This document shows positions 6,579 to 15,387 of a stretch of 31,805 bases of DNA, piece after piece (position 1 is the first letter of the stretch; each line of letters starts with the position of its first letter). Both the position numbers and the translations under genes were made by a program. Where the stretch lies: positions 1 through 31,805 of the forward strand of contig CAJUNB010000030.1 of the NCBI GenBank assembly GCA_910587635.1. Direction: 5' to 3'. This DNA comes from an uncultured Lachnospiraceae bacterium. GTDB lineage: Bacteria; Bacillota; Clostridia; Lachnospirales; Lachnospiraceae. The notes under the pieces were generated by a model that worked only from the letters and a program-made list of their open reading frames with translations, was not told where the DNA came from and ran no database searches.

Positions 6579-7827
6579 CATCCCCTTCAATCACATATTT
6601 GTATGTAGTCAGCTCCGGCAATCCCATTGGTCCTCTGGCATGGAGCTTCTGGGTACTGATACCGATCTCCGCTCCAAATCCGAATTCAAAACCGTCCGTA
6701 AACCGGGTGGACGCATTCACATAGACGCAGGCAGAATCAATCTCCTTGGAAAATTTCCGGGCATTTTCTCTGTTTTCAGTAATGATAGCATCGGAATGAT
6801 GGGTGCTGTAACGGTTGATATGAGCGATGGCTTCGTCAATATTTTTTACGGTGACAGCCGACAGAATATAATCCAAATATTCTCTCCCATAATCTTCTTC
6901 TGTTGCCGGCACTGCGTCAGACAACATTTCACATACTTTTTCATCGCCCCTTATCTCCACTTCGTGTACCTGTTTTATCTTCTGAGCAAGAGTGGATAAA
7001 AAAACGCCCGCTATTTTTTCGTGTATCACGAGAGATTCACAGGCGTTACAGACACCGATCCGCTGCGTTTTGGCATTTATTACTATATTGACCGAGTCGG
7101 TCACACTTGCGGACTCATCTATATAAATATGGCAATTGCCCGTTCCTGTCTCTATGATCGGTATCGTACTGTTTTCCACAGCAGCTCTTATGAGCCCTGC
7201 ACTCCCCCTTGGAATGAGCACATCAATATAGTTCTTACATTTCATAAAGGCAGTTGTTATTTCTCTGTCCGTCGCTCCGATCAGTTGTACAGCATCTTCT
7301 ATAACACCTGTTTTCTTAAGAGATTTTCGCAGGGAAGCCGTAATTGCCCCATTGGAATGGATGGCATCGCTTCCGCCTTTCAAAATGACAGCGTTCCCTG
7401 CTTTGAAACAGAGGGCAAAGGCATCTGCCGTCACATTGGGACGGGATTCATAGATGATACCGATCACACCCAGAGGAACAGAGATTTTTTTCAGGTGCAG
7501 TCCGTTGGGCCGCTCCCACGCCTCCAGTTCTTTTCCCACCGGATCGGGCAGGTCCGCTACCTGCCGCAGCCCCTCTGCCATGGCGCCGATTCTGTCTGCA
7601 TCCAGCTTCAGCCGGTCCAGCAGCCCTTCCTGCATGCCGTTTTCTCTGCCCGCCCGCATATCCCTGGCGTTGGCTTCCAGAATCTCCTCCCGGTCGTCCA
7701 ACAGCCCCTGGGCGGCGCACAAAAGAGCCTTGTTTTTTTCTTCTTCTGTCAATACTTGCAATTTAAATTTTGCCGTGACAGCCTTTTTTCCCAGGACTTC
7801 CAACATATCCAAATTGTTTTTTTCCAT
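6565..7827 (-). CDS. proA: Gamma-glutamyl phosphate reductase ProA
   Basis: ProA reduces gamma-glutamyl phosphate with NADPH to glutamate-5-semialdehyde, the second step of proline synthesis. The 420-residue length matches the family. An aldehyde-dehydrogenase fold is clear, with YESRPNVTADAFALC, the TGTGNCHIYID motif at 228-237 and the catalytic cysteine (Cys260) in IGVCNACESLV. AGGAGAGG precedes ATG 7827, only 1 base after the cyclo-ligase stop; proB is two genes upstream. The first third (about 7490-7720) is visibly more GC-rich than its neighbours. Confidence 0.98.
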   Translation of the reverse strand: MEKNNLDMLEVLGKKAVTAKFKLQVLTEEEKNKALLCAAQGLLDDREEILEANARDMRAGRENGMQEGLLDRLKLDADRIGAMAEGLRQVADLPDPVGKELEAWERPNGLHLKKISVPLGVIGIIYESRPNVTADAFALCFKAGNAVILKGGSDAIHSNGAITASLRKSLKKTGVIEDAVQLIGATDREITTAFMKCKNYIDVLIPRGSAGLIRAAVENSTIPIIETGTGNCHIYIDESASVTDSVNIVINAKTQRIGVCNACESLVIHEKIAGVFLSTLAQKIKQVHEVEIRGDEKVCEMLSDAVPATEEDYGREYLDYILSAVTVKNIDEAIAHINRYSTHHSDAIITENRENARKFSKEIDSACVYVNASTRFTDGFEFGFGAEIGISTQKLHARGPMGLPELTTYKYVIEGDGQIR

Positions 7828-7828
7828 C

Positions 7829-8401
7829 TTAGACCTCTCCTTTTTCCGTTATAATTACCTGTGGACAAATATCATGTGTATCAAAGGGAATAGCTTCCTG
7901 TATCTGAAACGAAAATGCCAGCGCTACTGTGGCGATTCCGGGTACCTTTTCCAGAAACCGGTCGTAATATCCTCCCCCATAGCCGATACGGTGATGCTGT
8001 CTGTCAAAGACCGCTCCCGGTATGACTATAAGAGACCGCTTCCTGATTTCTTCTGCCCGATGATACAATCGGTCCTCCCGTCCGGGAGGCTCCGGGATGC
8101 CATAGAATCCCGATTCCAGCTCTCCCGTAGAAAAAATGCGGTAAAACTCCATATCCTTTCCGGCTACTCTGGGACAATAGACATATTTCCCTGTAGACAG
8201 ACAGTATTTCAGAAGTTCCACTGTTTCTACTTCCCTCTTATAGCTGACATAACATAAAATATGCTCTGCGGCAGTAAACAGAGGATGCTTGGTAAGCTTT
8301 GCACCGATCTGTCTGCTGGATTCTTTCCATATGGTTTTATCCAGTGATTCCCTTACTGCCAGTACCTCTCTTCTAATTTCCCTTTTGGTTTTTCCTGCCA
8401 T
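7829..8401 (-). CDS. 5-formyltetrahydrofolate cyclo-ligase
   Basis: This enzyme (MTHFS; YqgN in Bacillus) uses ATP to convert 5-formyl-THF to 5,10-methenyl-THF, returning stored folate to one-carbon metabolism. The 190-residue length is typical. The N-terminal KREIRREVLAVRESL, the PGAVFDRQHHRIGYGGGYYD signature (128-147) and the C-terminal HDICPQVIITEKG fit the family. GGGAG precedes ATG 8401. It is sandwiched between proB and proA, with no obvious metabolic link to proline. Confidence 0.96.
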   Translation of the reverse strand: MAGKTKREIRREVLAVRESLDKTIWKESSRQIGAKLTKHPLFTAAEHILCYVSYKREVETVELLKYCLSTGKYVYCPRVAGKDMEFYRIFSTGELESGFYGIPEPPGREDRLYHRAEEIRKRSLIVIPGAVFDRQHHRIGYGGGYYDRFLEKVPGIATVALAFSFQIQEAIPFDTHDICPQVIITEKGEV

Positions 8402-8451
8402 ACTTTTCTCCCAGATTAGTTATCGTTCCGTCGGGGTTTACCATCCATCAG

Positions 8452-9321
8452 TCAGTTATTATAGTCTGCGATGAAATCCGGCAGATCAAAGTTTTCATTT
8501 TTTTCGGCACAGAAAAATGTCCCGAGATTTCTTCCATCCATAATTCTGTGGATAATACGGATATCCGCACTGTTGGCGATGACCATGTCCGCTCCTGCGC
8601 TGGTAGCAATTTTTGCGGCCACCAATTTAGTATTCATACCGCCGGTACCTACACTGCTACCGGTGCTTTCTTTTCCCATATGCATCAGTTTTTCATCAAT
8701 GTGCTCTACCGTCTCTATAAATCTGGCCTCTTTGTTTTTGCGGGGATCATCCGTATACAGGCCGTCCACATCAGATAGCAGAATGAGTAAATCCGCATCA
8801 ATGAGCGCGGCCACGATGGCTGATAGGGTATCATTGTCCCCGATTTCAATTTCATAGGTGGCGATGGTATCATTTTCGTTTACGATGGGAATCACGCCCA
8901 TTTTCAGCAATTCCGAAAAAGTATTGTGGGCATTGTACCGGTTCAAATTGTCCACAATCGTATTTTTTGTCATCAGAATCTGCGCTGTCACCTGATTATA
9001 TTCCGCAAATATTTTCTGGTAGGTCATCATCAGCCGTGCCTGGCCGATGGCGGCGCATGCCTGTTTCACGGCAATATGATTATCTGCATTTTCCATATCG
9101 CCACGCTTTATATGTACTGCTTTACGTCCCGCCGCTATAGCGCCTGAGCTGACAAGTACCACGTCCTTCCCCTGGTTGCGCAGATCACACAGCTCTCTGA
9201 CAAGCACTTCCATCCGTATATAGTCCAGATCTCCTGTCTCCGGGTGCTGAAGGGAAGAAGAGCCGATTTTAATCACAATTCTCTTTTTGTCTTTGATTCG
9301 TTCTCTTATACTGTCTGTCAT
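8452..9321 (-). CDS. proB: Glutamate 5-kinase ProB, short form without PUA domain
   Basis: ProB phosphorylates glutamate with ATP, the first and usually proline-inhibited step of proline synthesis. The 289 residues hold only the amino-acid-kinase domain: IKIGSSSL near the start, VSSGAIAAG, IVNENDTIA, and SDVDGLYT before GTGGMNTK. The C-terminal PUA domain of the roughly 367-residue E. coli enzyme is missing; the protein ends naturally soon after DGRNLGTFF. Its ATG overlaps the stop of the upstream flavoprotein gene as ATGA, suggesting coupling. Confidence 0.97.
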   Translation of the reverse strand: MTDSIRERIKDKKRIVIKIGSSSLQHPETGDLDYIRMEVLVRELCDLRNQGKDVVLVSSGAIAAGRKAVHIKRGDMENADNHIAVKQACAAIGQARLMMTYQKIFAEYNQVTAQILMTKNTIVDNLNRYNAHNTFSELLKMGVIPIVNENDTIATYEIEIGDNDTLSAIVAALIDADLLILLSDVDGLYTDDPRKNKEARFIETVEHIDEKLMHMGKESTGSSVGTGGMNTKLVAAKIATSAGADMVIANSADIRIIHRIMDGRNLGTFFCAEKNENFDLPDFIADYNN

Positions 9322-11114
9322 TGCTGTCTGTCCTCCGTTTCGGTATTTCCTGTCCTTTCACTTCCCGGGCCTTGCCCGTCATTGTCGGCATTTTTCACGC
9401 TCTCATCCTGATGAAAGGGGCGATATTTCTTTGCTATTGCCTCTGCGATACGCATTCCATCCATTGCTGCCGAAGTGATTCCCCCTGCATAGCCTGCGCC
9501 CTCTCCACAGGGATAGATTCCTTTTATATTACATTGAAATGTCTCGTCCCGCAGGATTCTGACCGGAGAAGAAGTCCTGCTCTCCACAGCGGAAATCAGG
9601 GTATCTCCCCTGCCAAATCCCTCTATGATATGAGAGAACTGCTCCATACCGTCCAGAAATGCCTCCGTCATCTCCCGGGGCAATATTTCCGTCAAATCGC
9701 CGAAAATATATGTCCCTTTCATACATGGCTCCGGCGAATCGTCAGACAACCCGTCGGTGTATTCCTCCCGGAATACACCGTCTTCCCGACACGTTTCTTC
9801 TTTTTTTGCAGGAATTCTTTCAGCTGTCCGCCGGTCACGCACATCTTTTTCTGTCCGCCCTCCAAAGACATCTCGAAATTCTGACAGCCGCTGTACCGGA
9901 ATTTTGCCATCTCCTACCCGGTAAGCCGCTTCTTCCAACTGCCTCTGAAAGGCAATTCCCGCCAATGGATGCTCGGAAGCAAAGTCTTCTCTTTTTACGG
10001 AAACAATAATAGCACTGTTGGCATTTTTTCCTGCCCGGTTATGATAGCTCATACCGTTTATGGCGAGTCTGCCCGGTTCCGAAGAGGCATTGACAACATA
10101 CCCTCCAGGACACATACAGAAAGAATAGACGTTTCGGCCATTCTCTGCCTTTGCCGTAACTTTATAAGAAGCGGCAGACAGTGGCACAGGATTCTTTCTG
10201 CCATATTGGGAAATATTGATAGCTTCCTGGCTGTGTTCTACCCGGAATCCGGCGGCAAATTCCTTGGATTCCATCAAAATGCCATTGTCATAGAGCATGG
10301 AAAAGGTATCTCTGGCACTGTGTCCTATAGCAAAAACTGCGGTTTCACAGGGAATCGTCTCCCTGTCATTTATGACCAACCCGGTTAATTCTCCATTTTT
10401 TGATACGAAATCTGTGACAACGACACCGAAGCGAACTTCTCCTCCTTGCGCTTCGATCTGCTTTCGCATCTGTTTTACGATTTCTATGAGTCTGTCCGTA
10501 CCCACATGAGGCTTATTTTCGTAGAGCAAAGAAGGTTCTGCCCCTGCTTCCACAAAGAGTCGGAGTACCTCCCGGTTTCTCCCCTCCTTATCTTTTACAA
10601 GGGTGTTCAATTTTCCGTCGGAGAAAGTGCCTGCGCCCCCTTCGCCGAATTGTACGTTGGACTGCGGCTGAAGGATTCCCTTCTCCCAAAAACGTTCCAC
10701 ATCCCGGATTCGGGTATCCACATCCTGCCCTCTTTCCAGCAAAAGGGGACGATAGCCGTGCAGAGCCAGCATCAGACCGCAAAAAAGCCCGGCCGGGCCG
10801 GTACCGATGACAACCGGCCGATATTTCAGAGGCATGACGCCGGATATCGGGAATCGGTAAACTGCCTCTTCCGCCCGACAAATTCTCCTTTTATCTGCTT
10901 TTTGCAATATTCTTTGTTCTCTTCCTTTTTCCGTCTTACAGTCAATAACATAGTTAAAATACAGTTCCGGTTTTTTTCTCGCATCCACAGAGCGCTTCCT
11001 GATCTCATAGACAAGGCTTTCTTCCGGTTTCAGACGAAGCTCCCGCCGGAGCTTTTTCTCCAGGTCCTGCCTGGTATGTTCAATTGGCAATTTTAACTGT
11101 TGTATCCGTATCAT
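9318..11114 (-). CDS. FAD-dependent oxidoreductase (COG2509-type), uncharacterised
   Basis: This is a large (598 aa) flavoprotein of the uncharacterised NAD(P)/FAD-dependent dehydrogenase group. Residues 1-95 form a small N-terminal domain with many basic residues. The FAD dinucleotide motif is GTGPAG at 104-109, followed by QFGEGGAGTFSDGKL (155-169), a group signature, and the C-terminal FAD-contact region YPCGEGAGYAGGI (534-546). An apparent insertion at about 415-466 is charged and low in complexity. Its DNA carries a perfect 11-bp hairpin (9755-9780). The C-terminal tail after about 565 is also hydrophilic. Substrate and physiological role are unknown. GGGGAG precedes ATG 11114, and the stop overlaps the proB start. 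Confidence 0.88.
   Translation of the reverse strand: MIRIQQLKLPIEHTRQDLEKKLRRELRLKPEESLVYEIRKRSVDARKKPELYFNYVIDCKTEKGREQRILQKADKRRICRAEEAVYRFPISGVMPLKYRPVVIGTGPAGLFCGLMLALHGYRPLLLERGQDVDTRIRDVERFWEKGILQPQSNVQFGEGGAGTFSDGKLNTLVKDKEGRNREVLRLFVEAGAEPSLLYENKPHVGTDRLIEIVKQMRKQIEAQGGEVRFGVVVTDFVSKNGELTGLVINDRETIPCETAVFAIGHSARDTFSMLYDNGILMESKEFAAGFRVEHSQEAINISQYGRKNPVPLSAASYKVTAKAENGRNVYSFCMCPGGYVVNASSEPGRLAINGMSYHNRAGKNANSAIIVSVKREDFASEHPLAGIAFQRQLEEAAYRVGDGKIPVQRLSEFRDVFGGRTEKDVRDRRTAERIPAKKEETCREDGVFREEYTDGLSDDSPEPCMKGTYIFGDLTEILPREMTEAFLDGMEQFSHIIEGFGRGDTLISAVESRTSSPVRILRDETFQCNIKGIYPCGEGAGYAGGITSAAMDGMRIAEAIAKKYRPFHQDESVKNADNDGQGPGSERTGNTETEDRQQ
9755..9780. repeat. Perfect 11-bp inverted repeat inside a coding insertion
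   Basis: CGGTGTATTCC (9755-9765), a 4-base loop TCCC, and GGAATACACCG (9770-9780) form a perfect hairpin. It lies within the poorly conserved insertion of the 598-residue flavoprotein and encodes part of GVFREEYTDG in frame. Confidence 0.9.
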
Positions 11115-11162
11115 ATGCTCCCCTGTGCTGTGTGTTATGTCATTTATGGCACTTTTACCCAG

Positions 11163-12398
11163 TTAGTTGCTCCCTCTGGCCGCTGCACGCCCCGCTACCA
11201 TTCCCGTTGTCCATGCCCATTGCAGATTGTAGCCGCCACATCTCCCGTCCACATCCAGCAGCTCCCCTGTCACATAGAGCCCCTTTTGACGCTTTGCTTC
11301 CAGAGAGGTAGTAAGTTCGGAGAGCCTGACTCCTCCCGCGCAGACCTGTGCCTGCCAGAAAGGATTTACCCCCGTTACAGTAACCCGAAGTTCCTTTAAC
11401 AGCTTTCCGGCTGAAAGGAGCTGGTCCGTTTCCAGATCACCGGCCTTTACACTAGAGGGGATGCCGGACAGTTTCAGTATGACTCCTGCAATCTTTTTAT
11501 GTACCGTACCGGTAAAGAACCGTTCCATTGTTTCAAAACCAAGATTTTGCCGTCTCTCTAACAGCATCTTTTTCCACTGTTGATCGCTGAACTCCGGTAA
11601 AAAGTCAAGAAATACTGGTAACGTATCGATATTATGATTTTGCAGCATTTTGGCACCATGTCTGCTGAGTTGAAATACCGGAATACCGGAAATGCCGTAA
11701 TCTGTCAGCTGTAATTCTCCTCTCTCACAATGTTTCATGCCTTTTGCCAAAAGTGTCACTTCTGCCTGACAGCGCACTCCGGCAAGTGCTTTAAAATAAG
11801 TCTCCTGGCAACGCATCTGTACAAGCGCCGGTACAAAAGGAGTCTGTTTTAAATTAAAGAGTCCGGCCAGCTTCTGACCATTTTCATCTGCATCTTTTTT
11901 TATTCCTGCCTTGCTGCCACAGGACAGTATAATCCGGTCAAAACGATAGGAACACTCCTCGTCCTGCACTTTTGCATTCACACAGAACATGTTTCTGGCA
12001 TATGTGATACCGATGACCTGGCAGTTCGTTTTTATTTGTACTTTTTTGTGTTCCAGCCAGAAACGAAGTACATCCAATACCGCAGCAGCCTGCTCACAGG
12101 CCGGATAGAGACCGCCGTTCTTTTCTTTTGTCATCAGACCGATACGATGGAAAAAAGCGAGAGTATCCGATATCGTAAACTGCCTCAGAACAGGATCGAT
12201 GCATTCTGGGGTATCGCTGTGATAACATGCCGAAGAAAGTTCCAGATTGGAGAAATTGCACTTTCCGTTGCCTGTAGCAAGCAGTTTCTTTCCGATTCGG
12301 TCATTTTTTTCCAGTATGGTAACATCTCCGCCGGCTTCCGCCGCAGCAATGGCCGCTATGATTCCTGATGCACCTCCACCTATGATTCCGATCTTCAC
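11163..12398 (-). CDS. BaiN/RdsA (HI0933/YhiN) family NAD(P)/FAD-dependent oxidoreductase
   Basis: The 411-residue flavoprotein belongs to the HI0933/YhiN group, which includes BaiN of bile-acid-dehydroxylating clostridia; the substrate of this member is unknown. From the start, KIGIIGGGASGI gives the FAD-binding Rossmann motif, and KNDRIGKKLLATGNGKCNFSN is the group signature. Near the C-terminus CAGGVRLSELTT precedes GLYVTGELLDVDGRCGGYNLQWAW, the typical closing FAD contact. I chose GTG 12398 because a perfect GGGGAGG lies 5 bases upstream. The longer open frame to an ATG at 12503 would overlap the preceding gene and has no family similarity. Confidence 0.92.
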   Translation of the reverse strand: MKIGIIGGGASGIIAAIAAAEAGGDVTILEKNDRIGKKLLATGNGKCNFSNLELSSACYHSDTPECIDPVLRQFTISDTLAFFHRIGLMTKEKNGGLYPACEQAAAVLDVLRFWLEHKKVQIKTNCQVIGITYARNMFCVNAKVQDEECSYRFDRIILSCGSKAGIKKDADENGQKLAGLFNLKQTPFVPALVQMRCQETYFKALAGVRCQAEVTLLAKGMKHCERGELQLTDYGISGIPVFQLSRHGAKMLQNHNIDTLPVFLDFLPEFSDQQWKKMLLERRQNLGFETMERFFTGTVHKKIAGVILKLSGIPSSVKAGDLETDQLLSAGKLLKELRVTVTGVNPFWQAQVCAGGVRLSELTTSLEAKRQKGLYVTGELLDVDGRCGGYNLQWAWTTGMVAGRAAARGSN

Positions 12399-12453
12399 AA
12401 TTTCCTCCCCTTTTACGATCTCCAAAGAGCAGAAAGCTCCCCCTGAAAACGTA

Positions 12454-13119
12454 TCAACTGGAATAAGACTCCAAAAAATGATACAGATTACTCTCTCCGG
12501 CAATCATTTTTTTCTGTATGATTTCTTCCTGAAGCCTTTCCGGCAGATTTTCCACCCGGATATCTGTATATAAGTATATTGTCTGCATATCCTGGGCATA
12601 TACTGTAATATAATGATTTTCGGCCACTAAATAAAAAATATCCTCTGCCGGATCTTCTAAAATCTGATAATTTTTTCTTATGGAAACCTTGTCTCCAGAA
12701 AAAGTGAGCACTTCTACAGAGAGCAGCCCACGCTGTTGTTCTTCCAGAGGCGGTGAAAGAGCATAGGAAGTCATTGCGTCTACAAAGCTGTCCCTGTCCA
12801 TTCCGATATATTTGCCGGGAATCGATTCTTCATGTTCTGCAGTAATATCCGTATTTTTATCATACTCCTCTATGACAAGAACAGTATCACAGGTAATGAC
12901 ATCTGACTTACGGCTTCCGGCAGGAAGACTGTCTGTTTTTTCTTTCTCTGTCTCTTCTGTTTCTCTTATTTCCGTATAAGGAATAAATTCTTCCTGTCCT
13001 CTTATTTCCTCTCTGTTTGGATAAAACCATTTCAGATAAACAGAATTGGCATAGGCGCCCACGCCAAACCCAAATAATGCAATCATACAAAATAAGCTGA
13101 ATCTACCGATAAATTTCAT
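12454..13119 (-). CDS. BofC-like membrane-anchored protein (BofC C-terminal domain)
   Basis: This 221-residue protein has an N-terminal hydrophobic segment (about 7-25) that should anchor it in the membrane or act as a signal peptide. An acidic, probably disordered linker (about 36-110) follows. The last 60 residues (FYLVAENHYITVYAQ, then LPERLQEEIIQKKM, then LYHFLESYSS) resemble the BofC C-terminal domain by my recollection of that family. Bacillus BofC is an intermembrane-space protein that restrains SpoIVB and so pro-sigma-K processing. Context with yqfC, yqfD and a SpoVB-like flippase supports a sporulation role. AAAGGAG precedes ATG 13119. Assignment is moderate. Confidence 0.6.
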   Translation of the reverse strand: MKFIGRFSLFCMIALFGFGVGAYANSVYLKWFYPNREEIRGQEEFIPYTEIRETEETEKEKTDSLPAGSRKSDVITCDTVLVIEEYDKNTDITAEHEESIPGKYIGMDRDSFVDAMTSYALSPPLEEQQRGLLSVEVLTFSGDKVSIRKNYQILEDPAEDIFYLVAENHYITVYAQDMQTIYLYTDIRVENLPERLQEEIIQKKMIAGESNLYHFLESYSS

Positions 13120-13177
13120 GACATTTCTCCTTTTATCATAGTATCAGCTTAAATTTTGTTTTTATTCAATTCACAGT

Positions 13178-14830
13178 TTAAAGAAGCCTTGCTCCTTTAG
13201 CAAGAGTACAGATCAGTTTGCCTCCCGGAATCAGATACAGCGTCTTCTCCCGAACTCCCCGAAGAAGCAGCAATACGATAAAATAGACGACAAAGCCTGT
13301 CAAAATAAGAGCCGGAAGAAGTACAGCTCCTGTCAGAGCCTTTGCCAGCAACCGATTGAGCAAAAGCAAAGCGACTGTCATGGCGCCGGAAGCGATGACA
13401 AAAGATACAGTGCTGCGCAGTACCCTGAGAGAAAGCCTGCATTTGCGCCAAACAGCAGAGCCGATCAGAAACAAGAGCAGAAAAGAATATAGAATATCCG
13501 CATAAAGGACACCCAATATATCAAAATGCAACATCTCCAGCATTACATATAAAATGCCGACATGAATCGTAAAAGCACTGATACCGCACAGCAGTATTGT
13601 AATATGATATTTCATTCCCCAGAGCACTTCCGCCAAAAGATAGGCCGCCGAAAAAAAGACAGAGGTTACAAAACCGGCCATAAGTAGTACGGCGGCCGTT
13701 TCCGTATCCTGCCCTGGGAAAAAAGTATCCAAAATCAGGCCGGATAATACGCCTACCATAACTGACAGAGGGATGGCTACAGCCATGGAAGCCTGAAATA
13801 CATTTTGTATGATATTTTGCATATGGTGCGTGTCTCTTTTTCTGGCAAGAGAATATACCCTGTCCCGCAGAGTGGAACCCATGGCAATTGTAAGAACAAC
13901 AGGAATGGACGTAAATATTTTGTATTTTCCATAATATATTCCCCACTGCTTTGCAACTGCCCCACTGCTCAGATTATCTTTCATACACTGACGGAAAAAT
14001 ATCTGTTCCACAAACAAATTACCTTTTGTAAAAATGCCATAGATGACAATTGGCAAAAGACAGATAAAAAATACAGAAATAATCTGTATAAGGCCTTCTC
14101 GCTGTCTGCCGGAATCTTTGCCGTTTTTCTTTTTATAATAGGAATGAGACGTCAAATAAATAAACAGCAGCGGAACAAAAGCAATGACTGTCCCGGCCAG
14201 AATACCACAGCAGAATCCCTGTACGGCAAAGGATTGGGAAAATGAGGCATTTTGCAGCAGTGCGCCTATTTTCGCACCTCTCTCTTCCAGAATACGAGCC
14301 ATGGGAATTCCCACTGCCAATGTAACGACCTGTTCCAGTATGACAGAAATTACGACCGGAAACCCAGCCCCATTACCAATAAAAAATCCCCGCAACACAC
14401 CGTTCCATGCTGTAAAAATAAGAGCCACGGATAATATCTGGAGTGGCAGAGCCGAGAGTCTCTCCTGCATCACATATTCTGTCAGCCAGGAGCTTCCGAA
14501 AAACAGCCCCGCACCTAAAACAGCACTTGTAATCGTACCATACAGAAATACAGTCTGCATTACTTTTGCTGCATTTTTATACTGTCGCTGTTGAAGCCTT
14601 GGTTTTAGCAGACCAGACATGGCAATCGGCAGACCATAAGAAGAAATCAGCCATGCCAATGAGAAAATACCATAGGCGGATGCATAAATACTGTTTCCCT
14701 CATCGCCCCACATAACAGTGAGCGGAATCTGACGCAGCAAAATACAGGCATTGGCAAATAATATCGCCACTGCCATAATGCCTCCCTGGGCAATCAGATT
14801 TGCCCGTTTCTTTCTTGTCCTTCGTTCCAT
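13178..14830 (-). CDS. MOP-superfamily flippase (SpoVB/MurJ-like polysaccharide exporter)
   Basis: This is a 550-residue integral membrane protein with about 14 predicted hydrophobic helices, basic at its N-terminus (MERRTRKKRANLIAQGG). The first segment, then ISSYGLPIAMSGLL, and the AWNGVLRGFFIGNG motif near residue 160 fit the polysaccharide-biosynthesis/SpoVB branch of the MOP family, which flips lipid-linked glycans such as lipid II. Neighbours suggest a cell-envelope or spore-cortex role. ATG 14830 gives a 9-base spacing from AGGA; ATG 14836 is possible but only 3 bases away. The transported lipid is not known. Confidence 0.85.
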   Translation of the reverse strand: MERRTRKKRANLIAQGGIMAVAILFANACILLRQIPLTVMWGDEGNSIYASAYGIFSLAWLISSYGLPIAMSGLLKPRLQQRQYKNAAKVMQTVFLYGTITSAVLGAGLFFGSSWLTEYVMQERLSALPLQILSVALIFTAWNGVLRGFFIGNGAGFPVVISVILEQVVTLAVGIPMARILEERGAKIGALLQNASFSQSFAVQGFCCGILAGTVIAFVPLLFIYLTSHSYYKKKNGKDSGRQREGLIQIISVFFICLLPIVIYGIFTKGNLFVEQIFFRQCMKDNLSSGAVAKQWGIYYGKYKIFTSIPVVLTIAMGSTLRDRVYSLARKRDTHHMQNIIQNVFQASMAVAIPLSVMVGVLSGLILDTFFPGQDTETAAVLLMAGFVTSVFFSAAYLLAEVLWGMKYHITILLCGISAFTIHVGILYVMLEMLHFDILGVLYADILYSFLLLFLIGSAVWRKCRLSLRVLRSTVSFVIASGAMTVALLLLNRLLAKALTGAVLLPALILTGFVVYFIVLLLLRGVREKTLYLIPGGKLICTLAKGARLL

Positions 14831-14883
14831 ATACATTTATCCTTTATTCCTGCAAGCAATGAGCCAAGCAGCTGCAAAGTATT

Positions 14884-15387
14884 TCACTTCTCTCTCGTAA
14901 TTCCAATCTGCTGCAAAACATGTTCCTGTTTTGTCTCCATGACTGCAGCCTCTTTTTCTGTCATATGATCATATCCACATAAGTGTAGCATACTATGAGC
15001 TATAAGAAAAGCAAATTCCCGGCGTGTAGAATGTCCATAGGCCGCCGCCTGTTCCTGTACTTTATCAACAGAGACAATGATATCTCCCAGAAGCAGTTCT
15101 TCACTCTCTGGATCGAAGTAGTCTGCTATCCGCTCTTTCGGTATCGAAAAATTAGAAGGCGAGTCAAAGTCCAGATTGGGAAAGGACAGGACATCCGTAG
15201 GCCTGTCCATATTCCGGTACTCTCTGTTGTATTGACGAATCCCCTCATTATCTGTCAAAAGCACGTTTACCTGTCCTGCGTATGGGCAGTTTTCTTCTGT
15301 GAGAACTTCTTCCATCACTCTTCCTACAATCTCTTCCTCGGAAAAAGAAAAGTTCATATCCGTTTCATTTTCAACGTAATAAGTCAT
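14884..15387 (-). CDS. ybeY: Endoribonuclease YbeY
   Basis: YbeY is a zinc-dependent endoribonuclease in 16S rRNA 3' maturation and 70S quality control. The zinc motif HxxxHxxxxxH is seen at His131, His135 and His141 (AHSMLHLCGYDH), with RPTDVLSFP at 62-70 and LLGDIIVS near 100, also conserved. Length (167 aa) is normal. AGGGAGAA precedes ATG 15387. Its first 17 bases overlap the end of the PgpH-like gene. The phoH-pgpH-ybeY order is conserved in Firmicutes. Confidence 0.97.
   Translation of the reverse strand: MTYYVENETDMNFSFSEEEIVGRVMEEVLTEENCPYAGQVNVLLTDNEGIRQYNREYRNMDRPTDVLSFPNLDFDSPSNFSIPKERIADYFDPESEELLLGDIIVSVDKVQEQAAAYGHSTRREFAFLIAHSMLHLCGYDHMTEKEAAVMETKQEHVLQQIGITREK

Noticed and set aside
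11163..12503. Longer BaiN-family protein from ATG 12503
   Set aside because: It overlaps the end of the BofC-like gene, the extra 35 residues do not fit the family, and GTG 12398 has an ideal ribosome site.
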